From positions 186,001 through 250,000 of the forward strand of contig JAACMV010000015.1 of NCBI GenBank assembly GCA_010909725.1: a stretch of 64,000 nucleotides of DNA. The letters are read 5' to 3'. The translations under genes were made by a program, and so were the position numbers. Positions 51,565 through 61,463 of the stretch are shown piece after piece. The notes under the pieces are model-generated. The model did no database searches. It saw nothing but the letters and a program-made list of their open reading frames with translations, and was not told where the DNA came from. Each line of letters begins with the position of its first letter. Position 1 is the stretch's first letter. The DNA is from Picochlorum sp. 'celeri'. Its lineage: Eukaryota; Chlorophyta; Trebouxiophyceae.

Positions 51565-52152
51565 TCAGAGCTTGAGTTTCCTGTTTGATTGTCGAAGATC
51601 CTTGGACACTGTCGATTCATCGGCAGTGGCGGATGAAACATACATGGACTCGACATCCGTGGTAAATCCATCTCCAGAGAGATCCCTGAATACAAGTGTA
51701 TCCCAATCCATATTTGATCCGTGCTCAACCAGCTTTTGGAGGTCAATTGATATCTGACAGGCACCATTTGAGTATGTGGTGGATCCAAAATAGGAGGCCT
51801 CCTCCTTTACGCTGGACATTCGAATCTCTGGACTTGCTATCTTGGTACTTGAATCCACAAGAGAGAAGGATGCTCCATCAAAACCACAGTCCTGAGATGT
51901 GATTTTGAGACTGCTGCCATGCTTGCCTGGGCCCTTGGTGGTCACAAAGCGAACCTCTCCATCATCATACACATCCATCCACATGAAGGATCCCTGGGAA
52001 TTGGATTCAAAGTCTACTTCATAATCTACGCCCTTTGTCATCCATCCCTCTGCAAGAGATGCAGAACCAGGAGAGTAAATATCTCCCGCGGTCACCCCTT
52101 GGGCAGACACGGCCGCGGTGGCACCGACCAAAAGCAACACCTTCTTCATCAT
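51565..52152 (-). CDS. secreted protein of unknown function
   Basis: The frame is open from 52212, but the start at 52152 (MMKKVLLLVGATAAVSAQGV) gives a textbook signal peptide with cleavage after SAQ or TAG, leaving 195 residues. The mature part is rich in Ser, Thr, Asp and beta-prone sequence (DYEVDFESNSQGSFMWMDVY, EVRFVTTKGPGKHGSSLKI, YFGSTTYSNGACQISIDLQK), with two Cys (SQDCGFDG and NGACQI) that could form a disulfide. This suggests a secreted beta-sandwich, perhaps wall-associated or carbohydrate-binding, but I recognise no family. TGTAA on this strand lies at 51544-51548. It shares a 376-bp divergent promoter with a chitin LPMO. Confidence 0.7.
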   Translation of the reverse strand: MMKKVLLLVGATAAVSAQGVTAGDIYSPGSASLAEGWMTKGVDYEVDFESNSQGSFMWMDVYDDGEVRFVTTKGPGKHGSSLKITSQDCGFDGASFSLVDSSTKIASPEIRMSSVKEEASYFGSTTYSNGACQISIDLQKLVEHGSNMDWDTLVFRDLSGDGFTTDVESMYVSSATADESTVSKDLRQSNRKLKL

Positions 52153-52306
52153 TGTTCCAAGAACCACACTTTCGTTATTCGTATGTACTAGCTGTACAAG
52201 AAATGATGTCAATGAATTTATAGTAGTAATTTAGTATGCATTCTCAAGTAGTAGAGGTTCGCATCATATATCACGCTCGGCCGCGTGTGGCCCCATGAAT
52301 GATGCG

Positions 52307-52332
52307 ATGAGGACGCTGGCCGGCGTCCTCAT
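52307..52332. promoter_or_regulatory. 26-bp near-perfect palindrome
   Basis: Arms ATGAGGACGC and GCGTCCTCAT are perfect complements around TGGCCG, whose core GGCC is itself a palindrome, so 24 of 26 positions pair. It lies about 155 bp from one start codon and about 200 bp from the other, near the middle of the divergent promoter. Confidence 0.6.
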
Positions 52333-52487
52333 GATCGCTTTGGCATAAATGCTCACTCACGCGCTGCAAATGCCAGAATTATTTTAAAGAAATAATCTTT
52401 ATATTATATATTGATAATACAAATTCATTCAATACCTTTCTTGTTGATAATCAATCAACACGAACACAATCTATTGATTTCACGCGT

Positions 52488-52497
52488 CTGACGTCAG
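52488..52497 (+). promoter_or_regulatory. CRE-type CTGACGTCAG site
   Basis: TGACGTCA is the consensus CREB/bZIP element, here 10 bp with flanks, about 32 bp upstream of the LPMO start codon, so it may be a proximal activator site or lie in a short 5' UTR. Confidence 0.4.
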
Positions 52498-52528
52498 CAG
52501 CAGCCGAAAGTACCACTTGTCTTCAACC

Positions 52529-53916
52529 ATGTATGTCTACTACGTGCGTACTTTTCTGACAGCATTGTGCTTTTACATGCTTTCATCTGGGGTCCATGGC
52601 CATGGATATCTCAGAACTCCAAAAGGTACGCCGGCGTCCCATGTCGTGGTAGGAGCTACAAAGATGTGTATATGAATACACTCACTCATATTCATCTGTT
52701 TGTCTTGCAGCGAGGAATGTGGTTGCCAATTCAGATTACTGCCCACAATGCCTTTCAGCTGGAGGTCCTGGAGTAGTCGGGTCTGGAGCGTCCTTCCCGA
52801 ACGGTAAGAATGGAATTTGCGGTGACCCATACACTGCACCAACACCCCGCAACCATGAGGCAAATGGCAAATACTGGACAGGGGTGTCGCAGGCCACATA
52901 TACAGAAGGGCAAATAATTGAACTCGACGTTGTCCTCACTGCCTACCATAAGGGTGACTTTGACTTTAGAATTTGCAAGATTGACGGCACCTCTGCCCAA
53001 GATGAGGCTGCCCAGCTCACAGAAGGCTGCCTGAACTTGAACGTTCTTAAACAAGCTGATGTTCCGGGTGTACAGAGCCCAGGATCTTCAAGGTACTTTA
53101 TTGGTCCATCAAGCAAAGATTGGGAGTACAGGATGCAGTATCAGCTTCCAGAGGGACTGACCTGTGATGGTAAGACCTCCAGATGCGTGATGCAATGGCA
53201 CTATCTTACTGGAAACTCCTGCAATCCTCCAAATACCCCATCTCAGTATGGTTCAAGTGGCCTCGCAGAGTGCGGTCCAACAAGTCCATATCCAGAGGTA
53301 TGTTTTTTATTTCTACATTATTTCTTGTGTGGTGATGAAGAGTATGATGATGCCATTTGTTTACCTACTATTATTATATGTCTTGCAGGAATTTTGGAAC
53401 TGCGCTGATATTACAATTTTGCCAAGAGGAGGATCTTCTCCACAACCAGAGCCATCTCCAGAACCAGAGCCTTCACCAGAACCAGAACCATCTCCAGAAC
53501 CAGAGCCATCTCCAGAACCAGTGCCATCTCCAGAACCAGTGCCATCTCCAGAACCAGTGCCATCTCCAGAACCAGTGCCATCTCCAGAACCAGTGCCATC
53601 ACCATCGCCAAAGCCAGTGCCATCCCCATCTCCAGAGCCAGTGCCATCCCCATCTCCAAAGCCGGTGCCATCCCCATCTCCAAAGCCATCTCCATCTCCA
53701 TCGCCACAGCCATCCCCAGTTACAGATGCAGAAAGCTTCTGCCAAAACATCAAGGCCAGTGGTAAGCCATATGGATTCTACGCCGACAAGGCCACTGGAT
53801 GCTCCAACTATTACAGATGTGAAGCCACTGGATCATGGTACTTCAACTGCCCAAGCAGCCTCGTGTGGAACGAAGCCATCTCAACCTGTGATTGGCCAGC
53901 AAACGTCCAATGCTAA
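52529..53916 (+). CDS. secreted AA15 lytic polysaccharide monooxygenase with chitin-binding CBM14
   Basis: Exons 52529..52625, 52711..53297 and 53389..53916 (introns 85 and 91 nt) give 403 residues. The signal peptide ends GVHG and exposes His25 ([11 protein letters not shown]) as the first ligand of the copper histidine brace; the second is His112 in [14 protein letters not shown]. Other AA15 marks: [28 protein letters not shown] and [11 protein letters not shown] Ser-Pro-Glu/Val linker (about 245-343) leads to a CBM14/peritrophin module (about 345-403; [18 protein letters not shown], six Cys). AA15 enzymes oxidatively cut chitin or cellulose; the CBM14 points to chitin. The axial ligand position cannot be fixed by eye. 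Stop is followed by AATAAA-like sequence. Confidence 0.92.
53434..53715 (+). repeat. 18-bp tandem coding repeat in LPMO linker
   Basis: Units encoding S-P-E-P-V-P and [10 protein letters not shown] variants recur about 15 times in the LPMO linker, with adjacent copies nearly identical. This is a coding minisatellite liable to length change. The reverse strand gives a long Gly-Asp ORF that is an artefact. Confidence 0.9.
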
Positions 53917-54306
53917 TGTCTCGAATGTCTTCTACCAGCATACTAGCACTCAATAAAATGTTGCCAATTGTTCCAGAGAGTACAGTTCGTTTCCTATAGT
54001 TTTTTTCGTGACCACCTTCTTATACTATACAGCGATGTAAAAACCATACACGCAGAGAAAGATTACAAACCTCAGCGCGTCTTCATGGGAATAACCCAGA
54101 AATCTACCAGAGCCAGCCAGGCTCCATGGAGCTGGCCAGTACTGGCCATTAGTGACCAGCTGCATGCAGTTGGCTGTTGTTACCTGATTGATGCCAACGA
54201 CATCAATAAACTAGTCAGGAAACATTCGGCAAACCGTCAGCCTCTGCGGCGCATACTAAATTATCAAAAAGGAAAAAAATAATAGTAGTGACAAAATCCA
54301 ATTCGA
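53917..54306. other. intergenic region with 16-bp palindrome
   Basis: This 390-bp gap lies upstream of the coiled-coil gene. It contains TGGCCAGTACTGGCCA at 54133-54148 with flanking CAGCTG-like pieces. A 104-codon ORF here is not convincing. Confidence 0.45.
54133..54148. repeat. 16-bp perfect palindrome
   Basis: TGGCCAGTACTGGCCA equals its own reverse complement and lies about 160 bp upstream of the coiled-coil gene start. It overlaps a second GACCAGCTG-containing stretch (54156-54162). Confidence 0.6.
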
Positions 54307-56391
54307 ATGGAATATGAGGATTCGAGGCGAGGCCTCGACCATTCATCTCCTGGCAGCAGTGTATTCCAGAGACGAAAGAAGAGCCTTTTAGGCCTCCGGC
54401 GAACCCCAGGGCAGACCATATCCCCTTCATATTATCTAAGAAATAGTTCATACAAATATTCCCGCGGAGGGACCTCTACCTCTGCTGGTTCGAGTCATTC
54501 GGTTGGGGACGAGTTGTTGGAAAATTTGAATTCGGCTCTGCGCGCTTTGGGTAGCACGCCGTCGAAAGTATGCTTGAAAAGTCCTATATCTCCTATTCCG
54601 GTCATGCAGAGTCTGGAGGATGACACGAGTGAGACGGGACCTGTCTATTCGACTCCACGGGCAGAAGCCCGGTCTGTGTCACTCAAGTCGCCCGGTGGAG
54701 ACGTAGCACCGCCTGATTCTGCAAAGAAATTGATGGACCTTCAACAGAAACATTCTTCTCTGTTGAATGAATGCGCAGAGTTGGAGACGCAGGTGCTGAA
54801 GGCTGAGAAGAGGAGAGAGACTCTGCACGGTCAGTTGGTTGAGCTTGATTCGGACGTGAAGAATATGAAACAGGTGAAGCAACGCCTTGAGAGTGATATT
54901 AAGGATCTTGAATCATGTGAGGAGGTTAAAAAGAAGGACTTGGATGCGCTTGGTGATGTGGTGAAGGAGAGAGAAGCACGTTTGTATGATGTGGAGAGGG
55001 AGATTCGAGAGGCTCGTGATCGGCTTGGTGAGACCGAGTCCCACATTGAACATGCTCAGCGTGAGAAATGTAGTATTGAATCTTCTATAGAAGTCCTGGA
55101 GAAGCAAATGCAGGAGGCGCGAGCACGCCTTGATGATATGGAAGGTGACATTGAGAAGAAGAAAGCCATGGTTGAGGACTTGACGTTGAAATACAATGGT
55201 TTGCAGGAGTCTGTTATGGAGGCGACGTCTCGCAAAGATGAACTAAATCAAGCTGCTCAGAAAGCTGAAGATAAGATTCGAGATGCGGAGGAGACTGTGA
55301 GAAAGTTGGAGGGCCTTACGTCTGAAGGCTGTTTTCTTGTTGAGGATCAATCCCACAGGGCAGCGATAGCTCAGGAAGAATGGGAGCGAGCGGAGCAGCG
55401 TTTAGGTGAGATTCAAAGTGAGATTGTTGAATCTTCGGCGAGACTCGAGGCAAAGCGATCGATGCTTCGTGAGATGGATAGATCATTGGCTCCATATGTT
55501 CAAGCTGTGGAAGAAGGGGGGGTTGCTAATTGCAGCCATATTGTGCAAGACATCGAGAAGCAACGAGTTCTTTTGAACGAACTTGAGAGGGCAAATACAC
55601 TGAAATTTGAAGAGGCGATTGCGCTGGGCAAGCACATCGAATCGCTGAAACGGCAGAGGGGGCAGGTATTACTGGGAACGAGTGCATCCACTGACGAGAG
55701 GGTTCGGAATTCCTCAGAGAGTTCTGTACCATCACCGAATGATGATGAAAAGGTGGAAGATCATAACCTTATAGAAGAGAATAGTAGCTTGAAACGGTCT
55801 CTGCAGGAAGCCCTCCATGAGATTGAGAAATTGTCACATTTGCAGCAGAATATTCACATGTCTGAGATTCTGGAGAAGCGGTTACAGGAGAGGGAGCGCC
55901 AACTAGAAAAGGCCATGTCTGCAGTCAATCTCGTCATACAGAAGACAGAAGCTGTGGAGAGAAGGGCGGATGACGCCGAGAATGCATATGTGAGGATGAA
56001 GAGCAAGTACGAAGCACCCCATGGCATACATGTGAGAAACCAGGGTCATGCTCAGTCCGGCATTGACAGTGATGTTTCTAGCATAGAAGGCAAAACCCTT
56101 GAGAAGGAGAATGATCATGCCGAGATGAACGTCGCAGGTGGCTTGGTTGAAAGATTACGCCGGGAGAAACTTGAGGCACTAGAAAGAATCCACAGATTGA
56201 CTGGTGAGACTGATTTCATCCGCTCTGGACTTCGCAAAGACATTCTGCGTCGCCGCATGAATAGATTCTTGCTGCATCATGAGCAGAAAAAGGGCAATGC
56301 TCATCAGGGGTTTGCCATGGATACGACATCCCAGATACCTGCTGTTCACCAGCCATTGACCGCTGACATTGATACGAACCAACTAATGTAA
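54307..56391 (+). CDS. long coiled-coil protein of unknown family
   Basis: This single-exon gene encodes 694 residues. The N-terminal ~135 are basic, Ser-rich and contain several S/T-P sites (SPISPIPVM, STPSK, KSPGG), suggesting CDK phosphorylation. A nearly continuous coiled coil runs from about 138 to 460 with heptads (LLNECAELETQVLKAEKRRE, LEKQMQEARARLDDMEGDIE), and a second from about 500 to 580 and 590 to 640. This resembles centrosome/basal-body, kinetochore or Golgi tether proteins. The family is not identified. The stop sits inside TGTAA (56387-56391), so the 3' UTR could be very short before the SET gene 80 bp away. Confidence 0.65.
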   Translation: MEYEDSRRGLDHSSPGSSVFQRRKKSLLGLRRTPGQTISPSYYLRNSSYKYSRGGTSTSAGSSHSVGDELLENLNSALRALGSTPSKVCLKSPISPIPVMQSLEDDTSETGPVYSTPRAEARSVSLKSPGGDVAPPDSAKKLMDLQQKHSSLLNECAELETQVLKAEKRRETLHGQLVELDSDVKNMKQVKQRLESDIKDLESCEEVKKKDLDALGDVVKEREARLYDVEREIREARDRLGETESHIEHAQREKCSIESSIEVLEKQMQEARARLDDMEGDIEKKKAMVEDLTLKYNGLQESVMEATSRKDELNQAAQKAEDKIRDAEETVRKLEGLTSEGCFLVEDQSHRAAIAQEEWERAEQRLGEIQSEIVESSARLEAKRSMLREMDRSLAPYVQAVEEGGVANCSHIVQDIEKQRVLLNELERANTLKFEEAIALGKHIESLKRQRGQVLLGTSASTDERVRNSSESSVPSPNDDEKVEDHNLIEENSSLKRSLQEALHEIEKLSHLQQNIHMSEILEKRLQERERQLEKAMSAVNLVIQKTEAVERRADDAENAYVRMKSKYEAPHGIHVRNQGHAQSGIDSDVSSIEGKTLEKENDHAEMNVAGGLVERLRREKLEALERIHRLTGETDFIRSGLRKDILRRRMNRFLLHHEQKKGNAHQGFAMDTTSQIPAVHQPLTADIDTNQLM

Positions 56392-56471
56392 ATTACCGAC
56401 GATTCTATGATTTAGGCCCAATTTTTTTGTTTTTGAATTTCCTTTACCAGTAATTTAGGAGATATAGACCC

Positions 56472-58351
56472 ATGAAGGCTGCGCGTAGGTCTCCTGGAGG
56501 TGCAGTCTCCACGTTATCGTTGCCTTGCTGCAGGCAACGACTGTGCAAGCAATCCAACCAGGATAAGACTGGATTTGCATTGCCTAATAAGAACCATGTT
56601 AATTATTTACAATATGAGTCCCATGGATTGAGCGATAGCCCCATTTCGGCGGGCAATCGATGGCGTCTGCAGGCCTTGTCAACCTCTGCAGGAGAGAGAG
56701 TCCTGGAAAACCTTTTGAGTTGGATGGTGGCGAATGGTGCCAAAGGCTTGGATCCAAGAGATTCAAAAGTATCCTTATTTATATCGGATGATGGAGAACG
56801 TGGACTGATCGCAACGACAGATGTATCTCGAGGGTCTATCCTTTTTCAGGTGTGTGCATATTCAACTGACCATGTGTTCAATTTTATGACGAATACCGAC
56901 TCATCAAGTACTATTGGCAGATTCCTATGCGAATAGCGTTGCTTGATGACGAGCCTGGATCACCAGAATGTGATATTGATTTTGACAAGGATGTCCCCTG
57001 GAGTGTACGTTTGGCATGCAAATTGCTCAGGCTGAAATCGCAGGGAGAGGCGTCTGCCTGGAAGCCTTATCTAGACTCCCTGCCCGATTACGTGCCATCA
57101 GCCACAGCGTTAACATTTTCATATGAAAATATACAATCTATTGGGTATGCATACGCGCGTGAACAGATTGATTTTCTATCTTGGGTTTCCATTTCGAACT
57201 TTGAAAGTTTGCCATCAGGTGCTGTTCCCACAGGGACAACATATGAAGAATTCAGCCACGCACTCGCTGTTGTACATAGCCGCACATTCTCTGTTCCAGC
57301 AAAGGATCGAAGAGGGGGTGTTGTGAGGTTATTGATGCCTCTTGTGGATATGCTCAACCATTCTGGTGATGTCGATGTCAGTATGAGTGCTGACAGGCCA
57401 ATGGCAGCATCAGACATCATTGCGACAGATGCAGTGAGATGGGATTGCGTTGCAAAAATAGGTGGAGAATTTGAAATGATTGTCTCAGCTACCAGAGATA
57501 TTATTCAAGGGGAAGAGATTACGCTGAGTTATGGGGAAAGAAGCAATGATGACTTCTTTCTGTATTATGGATTTGTCCCACCCCGCAATCCTCATGATTC
57601 TGTGCAACTCTTTGCCAATCTTGACGAAGGAGTATCATGGGCCCTAGGTAAATTATCTGCTTTGATTACTGAAGGAGATGCAGAGGATATAAAGGCCAGA
57701 GTAGGCACGTTTATTCGAAATACCCCTAATCTCTCACAAAATATTGACGAGGAAGTACAGAATTTTGAGCCACTTGATAGCAAGCGTTTATCTGATGATA
57801 AAGCTCGAATTGTGCTGCAGTCCAATGGTAGAGTCGACGAAAGAATTGTTATTGTATTAGAAGAGTTGTATGGTTTGATCAAGGATCTGATTAGTGAACA
57901 ATCAAAGTCCAGGTTTGTGCAACAGATGATTGCAGAGAGATCATTTGAAATTTTGGCAGAGATGAAGAAAAGTTGCAATGCAATGTTAACACAAGACTTG
58001 GAGACGTTGGCGTCTTGGGAGACACATCTAGATGAGTATATTGACCCAGACGATGTTCTCTGCCACCAATTCACGAGAATGGCGTCATTGCTTGTGCCTA
58101 AAATTCAAGATTCTGAGTGGTTTGAGCGCCTGTCACAGATCAGTGGTGATTCAATTCCCTCATTCGATATCACGGACGCCGATTCTCTAAGGACAGAATT
58201 CGGCGAATTTCATGAAGTACCAGAACAGTTATTGACAGGCGAAGATACGACACCTGAGGATGGTAATCAGACACATGACTCTGTTCTAGCAATCATGTAC
58301 AGGGCATATAAGCAATATATCCTTTGGGATGCTCTCCTTGCTACACAGTGA
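56472..58351 (+). CDS. SET-domain protein methyltransferase, Rubisco LSMT-like
   Basis: Exons 56472..56849 and 56921..58351 (71-nt intron, phase 0) give 602 residues. A basic Cys/Ser-containing leader (about 1-60) could be a transit peptide. The split SET domain shows LFISDDGERGLIATTDVSRG at its start, YVPSATALTFSYEN, the cofactor motif LMPLVDMLNHSGDV (NHS), and GEEITLSYGERSNDDFFLYY. This order is typical of the SETD3/Rubisco large-subunit methyltransferase group, followed by a helical LSMT C-domain to the end. It should methylate a Lys or His in a plastid or cytosolic protein; the substrate is unknown. TGTAA is at 58395-58399, while the convergent EPSP synthase signal is at 58409-58413. Confidence 0.9.
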
Positions 58352-58394
58352 TACCGCAGCATGGATGTATTTATTTCCAACATTGTCAATATCG

Positions 58395-58413
58395 TGTAAT
58401 TGACCATCTTACA
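58395..58413. terminator. back-to-back poly(A) signals of convergent SET and EPSP synthase genes
   Basis: TGTAA (58395-58399, plus) and TTACA (58409-58413, TGTAA on minus) are 9 bp apart between the two stop codons. Cleavage downstream of either would make the two mRNAs overlap at their 3' ends. Confidence 0.6.
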
Positions 58414-58426
58414 GATTAATATATAT

Positions 58427-59953
58427 TTAATTCTTTGTCACAGTCTTCAAAACATCAAAATAGGTAGGGAACGTTTTCCGTGTGCACCCAGGATCTAAAA
58501 TAGTGACTGGAACTCCAGCGCAAGCAGCAAGAGAAAATGCCATTGCCATACGATGGTCATCATATGTCTCAATTTTCACATTTTCGTTGACGTGTCCATC
58601 TTTTGGAGGTGTAATCACGCAGTAATCTCGTCCTTCTTCTACAGTTGCTCCAAGCTTTGTCAGTTCAGCCACAATTGCCTTCATTCTCTCTGTTTCCTTC
58701 ACCCTCCAATTGTACACATCTCTGATGGCAGTTTGTCCATCGGCAAACAATGCTGCAACAGCCAGTGTCATTGCTGCATCAGGAATATCATTGCAATTGT
58801 GGTCAACCGACTTCAGCTGTCCTCTTGGTGGGCCGGTAATTTTGATTGAATATGGAGACCACTCCACCTTTGCCCCCATAAGCTCCATCACTTTTGCAAA
58901 TCTCACATCGCCTTGAAGACTTTCACTACCACATCCTTCTACAGTCACAGTCCCACCGGTAATTGTAGCACCAGCAAGGAAGTATGATGCAGACGAGGCA
59001 TCACCTTCCACATATGCTGTGCCAGGAGATTTATATTGCTGATTTGCAGGAACATAAATATGCTGAAGACCATCCTTGAGCTCAACATTTACCCCAAACC
59101 TCTCCATCAGTTGGATTGTCATGTCAACATATGGTTTACTCACAAGCTCATCGATGATAACTATGTCTGTACCGCTTTCACCTTGAGCCAATGGCGCTGT
59201 CATCAAAAGTGCAGTCAAGTATTGGCTGCTCACCGATCCACTGAGCTCAACCCTTCCACCACTCGAAATTCCCTCTCCCTTCACAGCAACTGGAGGACAG
59301 CCTGTGCCAAGTGTGCACGTTGCATCCACCCCGAGCTGACGAAGACCATCTACCAAATCTTGAATAGGTCTCTCTCTCATTCGCGCAATCCCATCCAGCA
59401 CGAATGAGCCCCTACCAGCTGCAGCAACAGCAGCAGTCAAAGGTCTCATTGCTGTTCCTGCATTTCCAAGGAACAATTCAATTCCCTCTCCTTCTAATGG
59501 GAATTTACCTCCACATCCATGAACGATAATCTTATCTTCTTCCCAGTGTTCCTCCAATGGCACTTGCAGCGTCTTCAATGCAGAGACCATGTACCGAATA
59601 TCTTCAGAATCTAATATATTCTCCACTACTGTTGTCCCCTCAGCCAATGCCGCCAAAAGAAGGACACGGTTACTCAAACTCTTTGATCCAGGCAGCTTGA
59701 CATGACCCTCGATGGTCTTGATAGGCTGCACCGTCAGCTCTTCCAAACCAGCTGCTGCTGCAGTCACTCGAGTCGATTTGCCGCCAAGGCGATGGGACCT
59801 CTGCCGGTGCAACACAAGGCTTTTCCCACTGTAAAGGGTACGTTGACTCCTATTCAACTGTTGTCTGGATATTGTAGCGTGCCTTACCCCACAATGCGCT
59901 GCCAAAATGCGCTGAGGCGTGCAGCCTTTTGTTGCCGACACAAAAGTAGCCAT
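58427..59953 (-). CDS. EPSPS: 5-enolpyruvylshikimate-3-phosphate synthase
   Basis: This single-exon gene encodes 508 residues. The first ~75 form a Ser/Arg/Gln-rich plastid transit peptide ([16 protein letters not shown]). The mature enzyme has [20 protein letters not shown], the class I shikimate loop [38 protein letters not shown], and [15 protein letters not shown], all intact. It joins PEP to shikimate-3-phosphate, the sixth step of the shikimate pathway to Phe, Tyr and Trp. NAGTAMRP is the common glyphosate-sensitive form by sequence. Its promoter faces YJU2. Confidence 0.95.
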   Translation of the reverse strand: MATFVSATKGCTPQRILAAHCGVRHATISRQQLNRSQRTLYSGKSLVLHRQRSHRLGGKSTRVTAAAAGLEELTVQPIKTIEGHVKLPGSKSLSNRVLLLAALAEGTTVVENILDSEDIRYMVSALKTLQVPLEEHWEEDKIIVHGCGGKFPLEGEGIELFLGNAGTAMRPLTAAVAAAGRGSFVLDGIARMRERPIQDLVDGLRQLGVDATCTLGTGCPPVAVKGEGISSGGRVELSGSVSSQYLTALLMTAPLAQGESGTDIVIIDELVSKPYVDMTIQLMERFGVNVELKDGLQHIYVPANQQYKSPGTAYVEGDASSASYFLAGATITGGTVTVEGCGSESLQGDVRFAKVMELMGAKVEWSPYSIKITGPPRGQLKSVDHNCNDIPDAAMTLAVAALFADGQTAIRDVYNWRVKETERMKAIVAELTKLGATVEEGRDYCVITPPKDGHVNENVKIETYDDHRMAMAFSLAACAGVPVTILDPGCTRKTFPTYFDVLKTVTKN

Positions 59954-60201
59954 AACGAATAATGTACGTTATATAGCAAATTATGATGAAACAAAATGAC
60001 GATATGTGTGGTGAATCGCTCATATACAGGCGTCAATTGGCATGAGAGAAAATTTCCTTATTTTTTCAATGATTTAAATACGAACTATGACGCCCTTTCC
60101 GATACGAATACCTCACTGCCCGACCCATAATTGCAATTACATGTCATTTATAACAATATTTAGTGTTTATTTATCGGTGTCTCTTGCGTTATTGCGGCAC
60201 A

Positions 60202-61358
60202 ATGGCGGAGAGAAAGGGTACGTTTCTGTTCAAAGAAATTCTTAGATACAAATGTGCTGACGCGTGTGTTTCTTCGTATCTGCAGTGCTCAATAAATACT
60301 TCCCACCGGACTTTGATCCGTCAAAGGTTCCGAAGGCGAAGACTATTCGCTCAGGGGATAAGCAAATGAAAGTGAGAATGATGCTTCCCATGAGTGTTCG
60401 TTGCAATACGTGCGGGAACTTTATGTACAAGGGTACAAAGTTTAACACGCGAATGGAAAATGTCAAGGGAGAGGATTACTTGGGGATACGATTGTATCGA
60501 TTCTATTATAAATGTACAAACTGCTCAGCAGAGTTTTGTATGAAAACGGATCCCAAGAGCACGGATTACATTGTTGAGGCAGGGGCTACGAGAAATTATG
60601 AGGCTTGGAGAGATAAGGAAGAAGCCGCTGAAAGAGTGAAAGCAAAGCGCGAGGAAGAGGAGAAGGGCGATGCCATGAAAGCGTTGGAAAATAGAACATT
60701 GGATTCTAAGCGGGAAATGGATATCATGACAGCATTGGATGAGATGAAATCTCTCAAGTCAAGGCATGCAAATATAGATCACGATACAGCGCTTGCTGCG
60801 CTTAAGAAAGCTGCCAGAGATGAAGGCAAGACATTAGAACAGGAGCTTGATGAGGAGGATGAACGTCAGGTACAAATGATGCTGCTGCGTCAGAGGGAAT
60901 TGATTGATAGATTGTCAGAAAGTTCTGAAGAAGGGGAGAAAGATGATGATGATGCTCGTGGGCAGGAAGGATCGTTGATGGCTTCCAATGTGATTCATTC
61001 TGCTCAAGGCAAGAGAATGGTGGGAAGCTTGGTCAGCAATGCTGAGGATCGTGGTCGCACAGCACAGGGGACTGCAGGGAAGAATTTAGAGATGGACATC
61101 AGCCTGCGAGGGACAGGCAAGGACACAGGGAATGGTGATGTCGTCTCTGCTGGTGATACTACATCATCTCGCAAACGGGCACTTCAGACCAAGGATGATG
61201 ACGACTACAAGAGCGTCCCGAGTTTTGGTGGGTTAGCGGCTTTGAAAAAGAAGAGAATAATAAAAACAGTACCAGAGAAAACGGAGAAAGATGAGCAAGA
61301 CGACAATGGATTGCTTGCTGGTCTTCTCGGTGAATACGGAAGTGATACCTCTGAATGA
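60202..61358 (+). CDS. YJU2: spliceosome factor YJU2/CWC16 (CCDC94)
   Basis: The family N-terminus M-A-E-R-K-V-L-N-K-Y-F-P-P-D-F-D-P needs a 16-nt first exon (60202..60217) and a 68-nt intron (donor GTACGT, acceptor CTGCAG) before 60286..61358. The result is 362 residues. The zinc motif CNTC (about 44-47) and CTNC (about 82-85) bracket GTKFNTRMENVKGEDYLG, and YYKCTNCSAEF is as in other YJU2/CWC16. The second half is a coiled and disordered Glu/Lys-rich region. It joins the Prp19-related complex and helps the first step of pre-mRNA splicing. TGTAA is at 61422-61426. Confidence 0.92.
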
Positions 61359-61463
61359 ACGAACAATCAACATTTCTCGATACATTATCATTTACCAGGA
61401 CTTGTATAATGATAGCTGAATTGTAAAAAATGCCGGGTATACTTTCCTTTTTGCTGACAAGCG

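Larger units (their letters stand above)
52153..52528. promoter_or_regulatory. shared divergent promoter, secreted protein / AA15 LPMO
   Basis: This 376-bp stretch separates the two start codons. It holds a 26-bp near-palindrome (52307-52332), a TGTTGAT/ATCAACA inverted repeat (52442-52460), an AT-rich core around 52380-52430, and a CTGACGTCAG site at 52488-52497. The palindromes could coordinate both genes. Confidence 0.5.

Noticed and set aside
53434..53715. Regular short repeats as a CRISPR-like array
   Set aside because: Units are contiguous 18-bp coding repeats without spacers, in frame within a spliced eukaryotic gene.
53361..53753. Antisense Gly-Asp repeat ORF
   Set aside because: It is the mirror image of the Ser-Pro-Glu linker repeats of the LPMO gene and has no other support.
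53968..54282. 104-codon ORF upstream of the coiled-coil gene
   Set aside because: No recognisable protein pattern; contains the 16-bp palindrome and looks like promoter DNA.
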